Assembly (NCBI RefSeq): GCF_008831285.2 | Contig: NC_045146.1 | Span: 20,165,289 to 20,229,288, forward strand | Reading direction: 5' to 3' | Origin: Nymphaea colorata | Taxonomy: Eukaryota; Streptophyta; Magnoliopsida; Nymphaeales; Nymphaeaceae | DNA length: 64,000 bases | Part shown: piece after piece, positions 14,944-27,800 of the stretch | How positions within the stretch are numbered: position 1 is the stretch's first letter | How the letters are laid out: each line of letters starts with the position of its first letter | Position numbers and translations under genes: made by a program | Notes under the pieces: generated by a model | What the model saw: the letters and a program-made list of their open reading frames with translations, nothing else | Told to the model about the DNA's origin: nothing | The model's database searches: none

Positions 14944-15470
14944 TTCTGCCATGTGGTAATCAGTTTTGAGAGAGAGAGAGAGAGAGAGATCTTTCTGCCA
15001 TGTAGTAGTCAGTTTTGTTTGACCTTTTTCTTGCTGCCGATCCAGATGCTCCTAAAGCTGGTAAGATGACCTGGTACTGCAACCCATGAAAGTTAAAAAA
15101 GGGAGAGGTGAATGAGTCTGGTAAATAGTATGTGTATAGAATGACTTTCGCCTGGAGGGTGCCACAATTTTTGAACATCCAGCTTTAGCATCTCATCCTA
15201 GAAAAGGAATAGGGAATATAAATGTCTGTTGCTGAACCTGCATTTTATGGTCTATCTTTGAGATGCTGAGGAAATGATGACTGTATCTATTGTCACATGC
15301 AGGTTGTTGATGCTTTGGTCCCACTAGCTGAAATGTTTCAGTATGTTAGCACACTCCGTGGAATGACAAAAGGGCGTGCATCTTACACCATGCAGTTAGC
15401 CAAGTTTGATGTTGTTCCTCAGCATATACAGAACCAGCTTGCATCCAAAGAACAAGAAGTTCCTGCTTGA
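10574..15470 (+). CDS. SCO1: chloroplast elongation factor G (EF-G)
   Basis: GTPase that drives ribosome translocation in plastid translation. The coding exons are 10574-10835, 11970-13381, 13982-14494 and 15303-15470, all with GT-AG introns. They join in frame to 784 aa, about the length of Arabidopsis SCO1 (783 aa). The start ATG opens a Ser/Arg-rich N-terminus of about 85 residues typical of a plastid transit peptide. The GTPase domain follows: P-loop AHIDAGKT (104-111), switch II DTPGH (168-172) and NKMD (222-225). EF-G domains II-V come after, with the conserved block [17 protein letters not shown] near the C-terminus. The bacterial-type sequence plus transit peptide points to plastid rather than mitochondrial or cytosolic factors. 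Intron 1 (1134 bp) carries a GA microsatellite and intron 3 (808 bp) a long CA/GA array. No coding damage was seen. Confidence 0.97.
11481..11502. repeat. (GA)11 microsatellite in EF-G intron 1
   Basis: A GA run preceded by a GT-rich stretch (about 11439-11454). It lies well inside the intron, away from splice sites. Confidence 0.85.
14865..15017. repeat. (CA)n(GA)n array with 49-bp partial duplication in EF-G intron 3
   Basis: A CA run (14865-14900) passes into a GA run (14901-14940). The unique segment TCTTTCTGCCATGTGGTAAT and its following bases (from 14941) are then repeated, with a second GA run in between, from 14990. The period is 49 bp and the two unique segments differ at only two positions. 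This is consistent with slippage or unequal exchange anchored in the GA run. Confidence 0.85.
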
Positions 15471-16887
15471 CAAAATTCCTCCTGCATCAAGCGCAACGTT
15501 GTTGTTGGTGCTTCACCGTCTCTGTTGGGTATGAGCTTCAAAATATTTAGCTTGTATTTTACTTATTTTTGCTTGTATAAATAGGTGAACTTTTTTTTTC
15601 AAGAGGTTATCTATTTTTGTTTAATTTTCATTTTTCATCAAGAAATGAAAGCCTGAGAATGCCCACTCAGCAGTTTCGAAACCCCACCCATTCTTGAAAC
15701 ATGGAGTCCATTATTTACCAGATGATGAATTCAAGTGTGGAGAACTTGGTGGCCAATAGCGTAGCGCTATTAATCTTCTTTTCCTGCTTCTATTTTTCGA
15801 GTTCCTTGCCGCTCCTTAATATCAAACCTTACTATGCTCCTGTTCTCCTTCGAAGATGCCATTATGGTTGAAAAACTGAATTACTACTGTAATTTTGCTT
15901 CGGAATAACTACTGTAGTTCAGGCACCTGAGCTTCTTTCGATTTTAAACTAATTTGGAAAATAACATTATGAAATTGGTACCTGTCGTTCAGTTTTCCCT
16001 TTTCGGTTGAAAACCTTCTTGACATATTTGGTTGAGGACCATGAAGTGTAATATTTGGACAAAATTGGGGTTCCTTGTCCAAGACAAAGGAGGCTTTTCT
16101 TTGGGGTCCTGTATACGAGTGCAGATCCTTGTTTCTTTGTTACTTGGGCTCCTGCCAGAATCACTTTCTCGCACAATGAAGCTGAAGGGGCTGCTTGTGT
16201 TTGCCAAATAGCCAAACACGTTCCATCGAGTTTTAAAATTTTCCAATTGTTTCCCTTTGCGTGGCATATACAGTAACCGGAGTTGATTAATGTGGTTTGT
16301 GTCATGGCCGCTACCTCTGTTGATTTCTAAGCCTCATGAACAATGTCATCAATATTGGTGTCTATCGGCCGGTTTTGGCTGATACGCATTGTATAATCAC
16401 AAAATGATACGAGGATGAGTAACGGCCCTTCCAAATTTCGGCTGACACAAACCGATATAGGCTGATGACCATCAGCCATGCACATGGTTCTTTAAAGATT
16501 TCGACCGGAGATGGAATCTGAGACCGACAACACGCATTGCTTGCTCATTATTGAGGACTGTTGGATGTTGATATCGATTTATGCTTCGACTGCCTTGCAT
16601 TATTGCTCCCAAAAACGGAATAGCTTGGAGCTGGAAATGGAATTGAAATAATTCCGTCGCGGACTATTGAAGTCTTCTTCTTTTGTCTTGTCAATGGGCA
16701 CGGGTCACTGCTTATGACATTTGGAAAGCAGACTGCTGCACAGGGGTTAGGTCCCTTTTTTCATTACCCAGAAATCTGTACAAAACTCATAGAGAGGGTC
16801 CCGGGATATTGCAGATTTCTGGCAAAAAAATTCAGTGAACACGGAGCTGCTTCCACGTGCAATGCTGGCACCAGCAGTCATGGGAAA
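15471..16887. other. 3' flank of EF-G, no gene
   Basis: The first part should contain the EF-G 3' UTR, but I could not place a clear polyadenylation signal. Open frames around 15967-16305 on both strands are short and unrecognised. Near 16360-16470 there are repeated GGCTGA(T/C) and CGGCC motifs that may be a remnant of an old DNA transposon, but no ends could be defined. Confidence 0.5.
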
Positions 16888-19379
16888 TAAGGCCCTGTTT
16901 GATCACAGGAAAAATCCTGTTCATCAGTTGAAAACGGTACGGGCGGGTGAACTTTTACCCGTTCGCCTTACGACGCATCAAACGCCATCAAATTTCACCC
17001 GAAAAACTCATACGATTGGGTGCAATTTCACGCGTGAAAAGTACACAGAGACAAAATTGAGAGTCGTTAGGACTCAATTTTTCCCCTCTTTTCCTGTGGA
17101 CGCCCATCTTCCCCTCTCTTGCTGCGTCTCTTCCTCTCTCTCTGTGTCTCCCCCTCTCTCGCTTTCTTGTTCCTCACCTTTGCTGCTGCACATGTGTCTC
17201 CCCTCTCGCTGCATCTCTCCTCTGTCGCTGCGTTTCCTCATCTCTTGCTGCGTCTCCTGCTCTCTTGTTTCTCTCCTCTCTCGCTACACAGGTCTCTCCT
17301 CTCAAACCCAACGTCGCCCGATTGCAGCCCCAGGTGAGCCCTATGCGCCTCTACATGTTGCTCTCTCAAATGCAAACCATCAAAAACTCATCTTTCCTCT
17401 TTTTTGTTTTTCATACGCAGGCCTTCAATACCAACAGGAGATTTGGTCTTATCCCTCTTGGCTGCTCGTTTATTCAGGTATACCTCTCACAACAGGAAAT
17501 TAGCTCTGCTCTTGCTTTTAATTTCTGTTTCCTTTCCCGTATAATGGTTTTTGATGGTTTACAGAGTGTTTGGCTTGAAGTTGCTCTGTTTTTTACGTAT
17601 CCTTTTGTCTCTGTAGCTATGTTTTTTATGGTTCACTGTTCTCTGTAGCTATGTTTTCCGTATCTCTTTGTCTCCGCATCCCTGCAACTGATTCTTTTTC
17701 TTTTGCTTCCTAAGTTCTTTTCCTTTCATGCTCTCTCAAATTTATTTCCTTTAGATTTATTTCTGAAGACTGATCTTGGTGAAGTTTAATTTCTTCTTTT
17801 CCTCTTCTGTGATATTTGGGTTGGGTATTAGCAAGATTGGCTAAGGACCGAAGTTAGAAATCAACTTGGCAACCTGATCCAACATTGGCTTTTACATTAC
17901 GGTGTCCGTTTTCTTAATTGGTGAAGTTGAGGACCATATGAATGCAAAATTAGAAATTGGTCACAGAATAGACTATGATTTTACTTCCAAAAGTGTAAGA
18001 ATTCAGAAATACATGCTTTGTAAGGCCTCCCAAGGCGACAAGAAACAAATGGTTTTACTTACTTTAAGGCCCCTAAAAGTGACTCTGTTTATGGTTCTAT
18101 TAGTGTGCAAATCATATGTAATGGGTTATTCCTTGCATGTATCAGGGGTAACGAATCCATGCATATATCATCTTCTTTCCACTTATCACATTCTTTACTA
18201 TGAACTGAACTTCATATGCATGAGCCTAAATATATATATGTATGCCCGTTTAGTGTTTTTTATGTGCAAATTTGAGAATTACTTTTGACAGTGGATATTT
18301 GCCCAAGAAATAGTAATCTTGCAGAAGGCAATATGTTCCTCATGTGGACCGAAAACTTCTAATCATGTAAAATGGATTTTGTCCTCAGCCTAAAATTTTA
18401 CTCGTTTTTTCTATCTCTATATTTCAAGTTGCATTTGTACTTTCCTGTCATTTTTTCAATGGTAATTACGTTTTGTGCTGGTTCAAGGGCACACACTTAT
18501 ACTCCTTTCTATCCATTCCTTTATTTCTTGTATTTCCTTTAGTTGTTGTGCTTCCTTGAGCAGCCAATGACACACCTTTGGCTAACTTATATGAGAAATT
18601 TGATTGTGTGGGGGGGCTGATTGGCATGTTCTAGAAAGTTCTGAAGATGAAACTAAGCTTTTAGTTGGTTCTGTAGTTGCTGGTATCTTCGGACTACTGG
18701 TCGAAGATAATCTCACTCTTTCCCATTTCTCAAAGAAAGGGAGATATGTTCAAGCGGACCTTTGAGTTATCAAAGGTTTTATGTAAGGGCAATTATAGAG
18801 GATCAACCTTATTCTTGCTCAAAAAAGTATGTCAAGCTTAACAAGGGCGCCCTCTTCAGATCGTTCCATACCTTTGAAGCAACTGAATGTCATATGAATG
18901 AGTGTCTCCACAACAAGTATGGTATGCAATTACGTAGGCCATTGGACATTGACAATGTCACCGCAAAGCAAGAGGAAGAGGTAATGACCCGATTGGAATG
19001 CTTATGCTTTCATGTTTTATTTGAAGAGGTGTTATACCCACGTGAAATTGGATTATTGTTTAATTATTTGTTTTACATCATCTTCCAATTTCTACCCACG
19101 TGAAATTGAAGGAGAACAAAAATAACAACAACTTCTAATGGTCAGGAAAAAAGTCTTTCATATTTTTTACTTTATGCACCATACACAACTAATTTTACCT
19201 TGCAAAAACTACCAAGTAAAAAACTACCTTGTGCATCAAACACAGTTAATTTTATCGTAAAAAAACTTCCCCGCAATCAAACATGGCCTCCAATTAAAAG
19301 AGGGTAAAATTTCTATCATGTATTTTTTTCTAGAATTATTTTATAGTTAAATTCTTCTCTGCAATCAAACAAAGCCTAA
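16888..19379. mobile_element. decayed PIF/Harbinger-like DNA transposon with TAA target duplication
   Basis: The element runs from 16891 to 19376 (2486 bp). Its ends are imperfect inverted repeats: GGCCCTGTTTGATCACAG at the left and, read on the minus strand, GGCTTTGTTTGATTGCAG at the right (14 of 18 identical). Both ends are flanked by TAA (16888-16890 and 19377-19379), the 3-bp target typical of PIF/Harbinger and Tourist elements. Inside are short open frames, for example 17902-18288 and 18762-19103, that do not read as an intact transposase, so the element looks non-autonomous or decayed. A second end-like motif (minus strand GAGGCCATGTTTGATTGCG) lies about 85 bp inside the right end. The superfamily call rests on ends and target site only. 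Confidence 0.7.
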
Positions 19380-21120
19380 AGAAAAAGCAATATCTTCTTT
19401 GGATGAGCCAAACTGGAACTCTCAACACAGAGAGCCATATTTCATATTTGTGCTATAACCGTTCATAGACATTAACTTGGCTAAAGCCAGCTCCCGGAGA
19501 GGATTGAGCATGCTGCCAATGTAATTTCATATAGGAGCCTATCATTTCCACATGGTACAAGACTCATACAGGGTAACATCAATTTAAAGTATTTAAGATG
19601 ATTTGTAATATTTCATAAGATGAAAAGATAGGGGAAATATTGATATCCAATAATATATGTCGGTCAATATGCTAAATAAACCGGTATAGTGCCGTGAAAA
19701 TTTTGAGCTGTATTCTGGGTCCGCATCTACAGATTTCCCAAAAGAAAAAGACAAAAGAAAGGAAGGAAGAAAAAGACGTTTGAGAAGTCGGTGGCTTTGT
19801 CTTGACCATCATCCACGAATGTGGAATAAGAATTTTGAACCATCCATAGGTTTTTCTGTAATGACAGTCGATCACTAACATCATCTTTTTAAGAATAGAT
19901 TGCGTCACTCGACTGCTAAGAGCCTTCGCTTCTGCAGATGCAGGAGGGTTAGAAGGGAAGCTTTAAATCGTGCAGGGTACACATGTCCACTTCTATTACG
20001 AAAAAGGGAATACTCAAAGCTGTTCAACGAAGGCAAAAGGATCCATCTGACGTAATGAAAGTTTCTATCCGGCTTTCAGCTTCAAAGCGCGTCGCACTGT
20101 TACTCTATACGGGAAGTTAGAGCACTGAATATCAGTTATCAACACTGTGATCATGTGCCATATTTTTCCACCGGAGTGGAAGATAATTGTATGAGATTTG
20201 CCTAGATGTGCTTAAACCCACAAGATCAAAATCCAAATGATCAATAGGTTGCACTCTGGCAGAGTCCCGGTATCCCAAATATTTTAAAATAATGACTTTC
20301 ATAATCCACTAACAAAATCCAAATGGCTCACAAAGTGAACTTAACGGAGCAACCACCATGGTCGAATGTTCGAAACATCAAAACACTATCGTTCATCAAA
20401 ATAGACTTTGCAAAGAGAACTTACAATAATAAAAGGCTCGCAGAGACTGACCTAAGCTCAGGTATCGCCCAAGCACCCACACGCTCCAGCACTTCACATG
20501 CTCAACGCACACGACAGAGGGGTCATCACCGGACAAGTCGGCGGAAGGATGTCCTGCAACTTACAACAACAACATTGAGTTATTACTTTAAAGTCAGGCC
20601 CTGTTGAGCTTGTTTCAAAGCCAGGCTGAGGCTATGTGGGCCTAATCCAATTTTATTGAAAAATATCTAATATATAAATCTGTATTTATGATGAAAAATA
20701 TATAAAACATAATCAACACAACTTTTATATAATATATATTGTTGTCCAGCCTTAGAAGTTGTCAAGCCAACCCAAGGCCATTTTATGGGCCTGACTAGAG
20801 CTGGCTAGGGATGAGCCAGCCCTGCTTGGCCCGGCTTGATAAGAACTTGGGCTCGACACCAAGTCCCTTCCCAACATTCTGAGAGAGTTGGAGAGGACTC
20901 TGTACGATAATGTAGGGCTTTGTGATCGAGCTGGATAAATTCACAATTCTCAATCCCAAATATTTGGAGAACTTTGTGCATATATATACACAACTTTTTT
21001 TGTCCAAAAGAAGTTAACTTTGGTTACCTTGTGTAATGTTTATGGATAATTAAATTGTCCAGAAATGAGAAATAGCACCTCACGTCCCAGCTACATTTGG
21101 TTACTTACACATGCAACAAG
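19380..21120. other. intergenic DNA between two DNA elements
   Basis: No gene is recognised. The segment at about 20590-20870 is rich in GGCC and GGGCC-type motifs resembling the interior of the hAT-like element just downstream and may be a relict of a related copy. No ends were found. Confidence 0.45.
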
Positions 21121-22072
21121 CTAAGAATTAAGGGTGGGCAACAGCCCGGGTACCCGATAGGTAGTCGGGTACCAGACCGTGATGGGTCGAGCTCGAGCTG
21201 AGTATTTGACATTTGGGCTGGCTCGATAAAAAAAAACTTATTAGACCAGACTAACCCGAGCTGTGGGTGCTGGAGGCCTGAGCCGGCCCGATATATGTAT
21301 TTCAAAATCATCTCTCTACATTTTTTATTTGTTTTGTTTTTCTCTTTCTCTCTCTCGTTGTATAGATATGTATATTGACGTGATGCTGACATACCGGCTT
21401 TTGATGCATCGATGGCTCCCTAAAAAACTTTTGGGGTGCCACTGTACAAACACTTATACTTTTTGAGATATTAAAAAAATGAAGTCAAGAGTTTCAAATA
21501 AGGGTTGACACTGAAAAGTTAAAGGTTTGGGTCTAACCCATAACTAAGTGGGCTAGCTTGGGCAGCCACCAACCGCTTTGGGCCAGCCCCGAGCCCCATG
21601 CCCAACCTAACTAAGAATATAAGATGAAACTCTCATATGTATTTAAAAGTCATCTCTTTATATTTACTATTTTGTTTTGTTTTATTTATTTTTTGTTTAT
21701 CTCTTTCTTTTTCTCGTATTTTATATATATATATATATATTGATGTGATGCTGACATACAAACTTTTGGAGTACCGTCGATGGCTCCCTTAAAAAACTTT
21801 TCGGGTGCCACTGATGGCTTTCTCATAAACACTTGATAGTTTTTGAGATATTAAAAAAATAAAGTCAATAATTTTTGACATCGAATCAGAAGTTGATGGT
21901 TTGGCCTAATCCATAACTAGGTGGGCTAGCTTAGGCAGCCGCCAAAACCTTTGGGCCAGCCAGAACCCCACTTTGTCAAGCCTTGGGCCGGCCCGGCTTG
22001 GCCAGCCAGAACCCCACTTTGTCAAGCCTTGGGCCGGCCCGGCTTGGCCAGATGCCCAGCCTAACTAAGAAT
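21121..22072. mobile_element. hAT-like non-autonomous element with tandemly duplicated 3' part
   Basis: The element starts at 21129 with TAAGGGTGGGCA. Its first right end is at 21610, which reads TTAGGTTGGGCA on the minus strand (10 of 12 identical to the left end). An 8-bp direct repeat CTAAGAAT flanks it at 21121-21128 and 21611-21618, as expected for the hAT superfamily. The 3' part plus flank (about 21294-21634) is then repeated as a diverged copy (about 21635-22090), ending with the same end motif at 22064 and a third CTAAGAAT at 22065-22072. The interior is GC-rich near the ends and has no transposase, so this is a MITE-like derivative. The 482-bp unit length and family are inferred from ends and target site. 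Confidence 0.7.
21951..22050. repeat. about 50-bp direct duplication inside the second hAT-like copy
   Basis: A segment beginning CCAGCCAGAACCCCACTTTG and ending in GGCCCGGCTTGGCCAG occurs twice in tandem, identically as far as read. It is present only in the second (right) copy of the duplicated element, so it arose after or during that duplication. Confidence 0.8.
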
Positions 22073-24836
22073 ATAAGATGAAACTTTCATTTTTAATATG
22101 CTCTAATATGAAAATCAAATTATTTTCATCCATGTAAATGGATGGCTGTACCAAATAAAGTTCAAATGTTTAGTAAGAAGGAATTCGAATGAGACTACAA
22201 ATGAAAATGTAAATATGAAAGCCTTAATTTCAGTATTTACCATTTCTAAGGCAAATCAATATGCTTTCACTTTTCTCTGCATTAAAGAGAAGATCGTACA
22301 AAGGAAAGAAAGGCCAACAAGGGACCTTTGAGTGCTACCTGTTTCATGTGTTGGAATATATACTTAAAAAATGACAGCTACTTTTAGGTCCAGCACTGCT
22401 CAGATAACACTACAAGAGTGTTGGGTTATGCACACAGTCCAATATCAAACGACACCAATCGTGGTGTAAAGTCTGATGGTCTATCATATATTTGGCTACT
22501 TCGACGGACACAAATGCATATTAATCTACGTATTTTAATACTCCTACAGCTAATATTACCCCATATGTATTCATTACCTTTAAATAATTGAAATGCATGC
22601 ATTATTATATCATTTGATACTCATGGTAATGAACCGAAAATTAATTTAGGGTCACATGTAATAATACATGCATTTAAGCATCTATACAACTTCGATATTG
22701 ATCAATTACACATAGTAGTAATATAAAGAAATAATTAACACAAATTTTGCCATTTTGGTGGTCCAAATGTATGATAATGAAATGCATATATTGGAGAGAA
22801 CATGCCAAAAAAATAATTATTATGTATGCATGATCATGCTCTATTCATGCAAAAACAACAATTCTAATGATCCTAAAAACTAAAGAATTATAAACATTAT
22901 TGCAAGAAGCATGGATGAACAATGCAGATGCAACAAAAAGTAGTTTTAATCACTTGATAAGCAATCCTAATATAATTTAAGAACAAGTCTAAAACCTCTA
23001 AAATTGTTGAAATCCATATAAAGTAGACTAAAACGACATGGAACCAGCTTCAAAACTTTATAAATTAATCACAGAAGCCTTTGATTTGGTTCAAGATCCT
23101 ATGAACAAAACCAGCAAGACATGAAACCAGTCAGAAATTAATTTTCATCAACTCGTCCAATTATTGCCCGAACTGGTGTACAACTCGAAAACCAGTTTGA
23201 AATATTTCATAATGGTGACAACTTATAGAACCAGTTAGAAATCTATATGAAATGATCCCAAAATGCCGTAAATCGATTTGGAGCCTTATGGCCCGACTTT
23301 ATGCCATAAACCAATCCCAATGCCCTTAAAGCTAAAGTAACATGTGTAGAACCATGTAAATTAGCCAAGTATTGACATAAAACCGAGAAAAATAGCAGAA
23401 AGCGGTTCAGAACCTGTGACGGACTGTTAGGAACCAGTTCGAGAAATTGAGTGAACCGGGTTTCAGAATAGACAAGACCGGTTCATAAATTTAGGACCAA
23501 TCTCTTGCATTCGATTCTACTCAGCAATACGGACCTTGGATCCCAATCTAATCCAGCTTTCCGATGACTGCATTTGTTATGGCCATACAAAGACTTCAAT
23601 ATTCAAATGACCCATATCTGGTTCTTCAAGGTGTGACAGAGATGACCAAAACCAAAAGGCCCATGTATCTCTGGTATGAAATGTCAAGTTCTGAGGTCTG
23701 AAGCTGGAGACAAACCTGAGGAGACCCATATCTGATCCAGATCTATCTGAACCCCATATGCACGGAAATATGGATGTGACATATGAATCCATACCCCGTA
23801 TACCTGGAAATGAATCCGGCACTGTATCGTATTAAATTTGGGTTGAACGATTAACTTTTTAAGATTTGCATTTGGACTGGACCTGCACTAAGGCGGAAAA
23901 AAATCCAAACCTTGGGCTTCCGCTTCTCTTTTCATAATAAAAGAAAGGAAAAACAAGGATGTCAATTGACCAGACCTGGATAAGGTATCCAATTGAAATT
24001 CTTCAAAAAGATTCAGATTTAAGAAACAACATCTGCAGACTAAATTCAGATTCAGATGTTATCATGCGTTTTAGGTTTGGTATAACAGCCGGCTTGAGAT
24101 TGTGATGTGCAGATGTAGATATGATGTAAAGTTTTCTTCATTTGTATTTGAATTCAAATACATAAACATCTGAAAAAGTGGATATATATAATTAAATACG
24201 TCCGATTCTAATATGAAAACTTGACATCGCTAAAGATAAGTCCGTTGCCGGGGCTGTGTTCGACACCGGGGCAATGCACTACACCCACCATGAACCTGCA
24301 TGTGGTTTGGTTGGCAAGTCCATTTGTCGGTCAGCTGGACATTCACTGCACATAGAACAGGATGTCGACCCATTGCGGCATAACGCCTGATCCCAACGTC
24401 CGATACCGTCGACTGTCCAGCCTCTCCTTTCTTTTCTTTTATAAAAGAAGTCAAAAAGGAAAACAAGGGGAAGTCACCGCTCGTCACTGGCAGACTCCAT
24501 GGTCGCCTGCAATACTTTAGTTAAAGAACTGAGAAGGTAGGCAGCCAACTGGGGAGGACAATGCCTCCCCCCTCCCTCCTTTCGAGATGAGGAGGCGGAC
24601 GCCATCCCTCACTGCCGACCACGGCTACTCCATTCACCAGCGGGGTATTAACAACCTACAGGCCCGCCGGTGAATGGCGGAGCGAATTCCTGGTGGGGAG
24701 GAGACATCTAGCTCCTCCTCCCTGGCCAGCGCTGAGACAGACATCCGCCCGGCCCTGTTTGTTTTTTCCTTTTTTTTTAAATATGTGGGCCGTCCACATG
24801 GACAGTCCAGATCAGTCAAGCATGCTCAGCGGAATA

Positions 24837-24837
<1 letters not shown>

Positions 24838-24877
<40 letters not shown>
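24838..24877. repeat. (TA)n microsatellite
   Basis: About 20 perfect TA units followed by CACACAC. Confidence 0.9.
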
Positions 24878-24884
<7 letters not shown>

Positions 24885-27800
24885 CAAAAGCATGTCTAGG
24901 TCCGTCAATCCTGAACCGGCATCAGCATGAGTCATTGCACGAAATGTGGGCTCTCGGCCTGTGGTGGTTAACTCCAGCGGTGGGGACTCGATGTAGCCTA
25001 CGCCCGCGACAACAGTTGCTATTGATCAGCAGCACCTAATGCGATTATGCCAAAGCGTGGATGAAACGTGTCTTTCACATTAACATTCACCTTATGTACA
25101 TTGTCGGCACTGGGAGGCCTTCATGCATGCATTGAGATGATGATGAGGAGGATGCAAGGTGTACGCTCAGTGACCAGAAAAACTTTTAACTTAATTTTCT
25201 TGGCATGGCTTATGTGAAGATGTCGAGATTTGCTTCCTCGAAACAACATCATGTTCAGCAGACATGGACGAATTAGACGTGCCATGGCGCCGCTACTTTT
25301 GGATAGAGAATTAGATTATTTGAGCCAATTAGTCAACTAGCTACCAGGGGGATGACGCTTGGTGTTCTCTATGGGGGAACCTCCTGCTCAAATGAATGTC
25401 GGAGCTCAATAAAGAAAGGTCGCTCTTGCAAGTTGCAGCACACGGAGTAGGTGGGCTCTTTCTTATTTCTGTTGACTGACTATATAGCGGACCACACGTA
25501 CCGATCACATCGTGCACATAATGCTCAGATGGAGGGATTCACAGCATGCAGGCGCGCCTTGAAATTAGACCACTTAGTAGTCAGATCCTCTACAAAGAAA
25601 CATCGTTTTGGCCACAGAAAACTCAAGTTATGCAAAGAAACATCATTTTGACCCACCTTGAATCTTAAGCTCTTGAAATTAACACTAACTAAATTTGTAG
25701 TACCTCATGTAAAAGGATTAAAATTACCATTTCTATGTTGATGAAATTGAACTTTTTGGCTATGTTTGATCAGACAGGAGGGGAACCTCAGATTCTTAAT
25801 TCTGCGATTACGAGTCTTGAATGCTTTCAAACCGGGATCTCTCTTGCCCTCCTCCCTCTCCCTCTAGTGCAATTGGACCAGGCTTTCCAGTCAACCCCTC
25901 ATCTTAAGCCCTTTCCCTTTCTCCCTCATGAGAAGTAAAATGGACAACAAGTAAGTTAATTGCCTGGAAAATGTAGTTAGTTAGTGGATTAATATCGGGT
26001 AAGAAATTAGGTAAAGGCTTTGGTATGATAGCGTTAGTAACTAGATCTGTACGAAAAATTCATCAAATCAATTAAAAGTTGGGGTTTGTGCATAGAGCTC
26101 GGAAACAGTTATTTCTGCCGGACTCTACTACAAACTTTTTTCCTAAATTTATCACTTATCAGAAATGCTAATAATTATTTTGGTAGATGAGATCCCAACA
26201 ATATTTAGAATGCATGGAACAAGGCGAAATGCACAATTAGGCACATCGAAAAATCCAAACTTCGCAGCAGTTTGTGAGCTTTCAGACTTTGACAGCGTTC
26301 ACGTACAAATTAATCCAACTGCTACTGTTACAATTTTTTGTGGAGCTCATCTAGCGAGGAGGACGACTCCTGTCTCTCTCACATCTTCCTTGGCCCTAAT
26401 CGGCTGTCATCTCTATAATGAATGGCGGGTCTCCACCTTGAGGGGCCATGCATGGGAGTGACATTGACTGCAGCTTCTTGCTCAACATCATGAGCGTCAA
26501 GCTCACTGTTCAGTAACTGTTTGACTTTCACCTCCAGCAGCCTGATTCATTTCATTCAAGCGAGGCCGCATAGGTGGTCCGATCGATTGCTGCCGGTGGG
26601 TGGATCCGGACGTTTTGCCGCCAGCTGCTTGCGTAGCTAGTGCGCGCCCCAGAACCAGGTCCCTTAATTTGTTTCATTGTTTTTTGGATCTTAGTGCTAG
26701 CCACTAGCTGCTTGGCTGCTAGCAAATTATGTTGCTAAGGCCAAACCCTCTACACTGGCAACTAGCGAGCCAACTTCTTGTACAGAAACTCGGTTCTCCT
26801 TTGGTGAAATGAAATGTTGGAAACTGAAGAAGCATATGCACCTCGTTCTACACGCACGGCCCATTCCCTCAATCTATCAGTTTTCACTGATAGGAACGCT
26901 GATGAGCTGAACGCTTCGTCATCAAGTGGTTGTTTTGTTTCACATCGTAGAAATTCTGCTTTCTTGACCACTATGTAACATGAGCAGACTATTGTTTGGC
27001 TGCTTCAACGTGGCCATATATGTGAGATTAATGCTCATACAAATGGATCGGGACAAGCACTAATTGTACTTTTACTTTAATTTTATAATCTTTAGTATGT
27101 ATACATGTCCACAACTTTTGTTGATTGATTACATTAAAAAAAGAAAAGGAAAAATCCGCTGCCTTGTTCACTTAAAGCTTTAAACTTGTGATTGTGACAC
27201 ACGTACCGTTAATATATTCCCAGTAATTTTAGTGCTTACCCTTGCCACCCACAATGTTGGAGATATGTGAATGTGCCGAGGAATTCAGCAGTATGGTGTC
27301 CTTAAAGCATTTAAGCAGTCGTATTATATTAGTATTGTCAAGTTGTTATTATATGGTCCACAACTTTCCTTTGTTTTTTCTTCTTGCTTTCATTCTTCTC
27401 TTTTTGTATTTATATATATGTTTATTGGTTGGCTTTGAACAATAGTTGGCAGATATCTTATAAATATTTAATCATTTGGAGAAGATTATAAATGAGAAGT
27501 ACTGTGGACCCATAACCCGTTCATAATCTGGCTCTGCTTTTGACACGCAGGCCGACTACACGACAGTTAACAAATCGGCGTCTAACACTTTGATCAGCTT
27601 CACAGTAGCTCCTTAACTTTTTTGTTCTTACTGGGGGCTCCGTGCGCGAGAACAGTATTTTGCATCGGATTGGGAGGGGAACGCCACGTCCGCGCCACAA
27701 AGAGGAGGAAATAGTAATCACCGTCTTAACAGATCTTAATTAAATGGACAAATTTTCAACTATTTGCAGTAGGAGCACATATAAGGAGGAGGTGTATGCA

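Noticed and set aside
23040-23480. Recurring AACCAGTT-like motifs suggesting a minisatellite
   Set aside because: Spacing is irregular and the intervening sequence does not align.
22350-24100. Possible LTR-type region starting TGTTGGAATATA
   Set aside because: No paired terminal repeat, primer-binding site or polymerase coding was seen.
25755-25785. GGCTATGTTTGATCAGACAGG, similar to the Harbinger-like end at 16891
   Set aside because: No complementary right end was found downstream, so it may be chance or a fragment.
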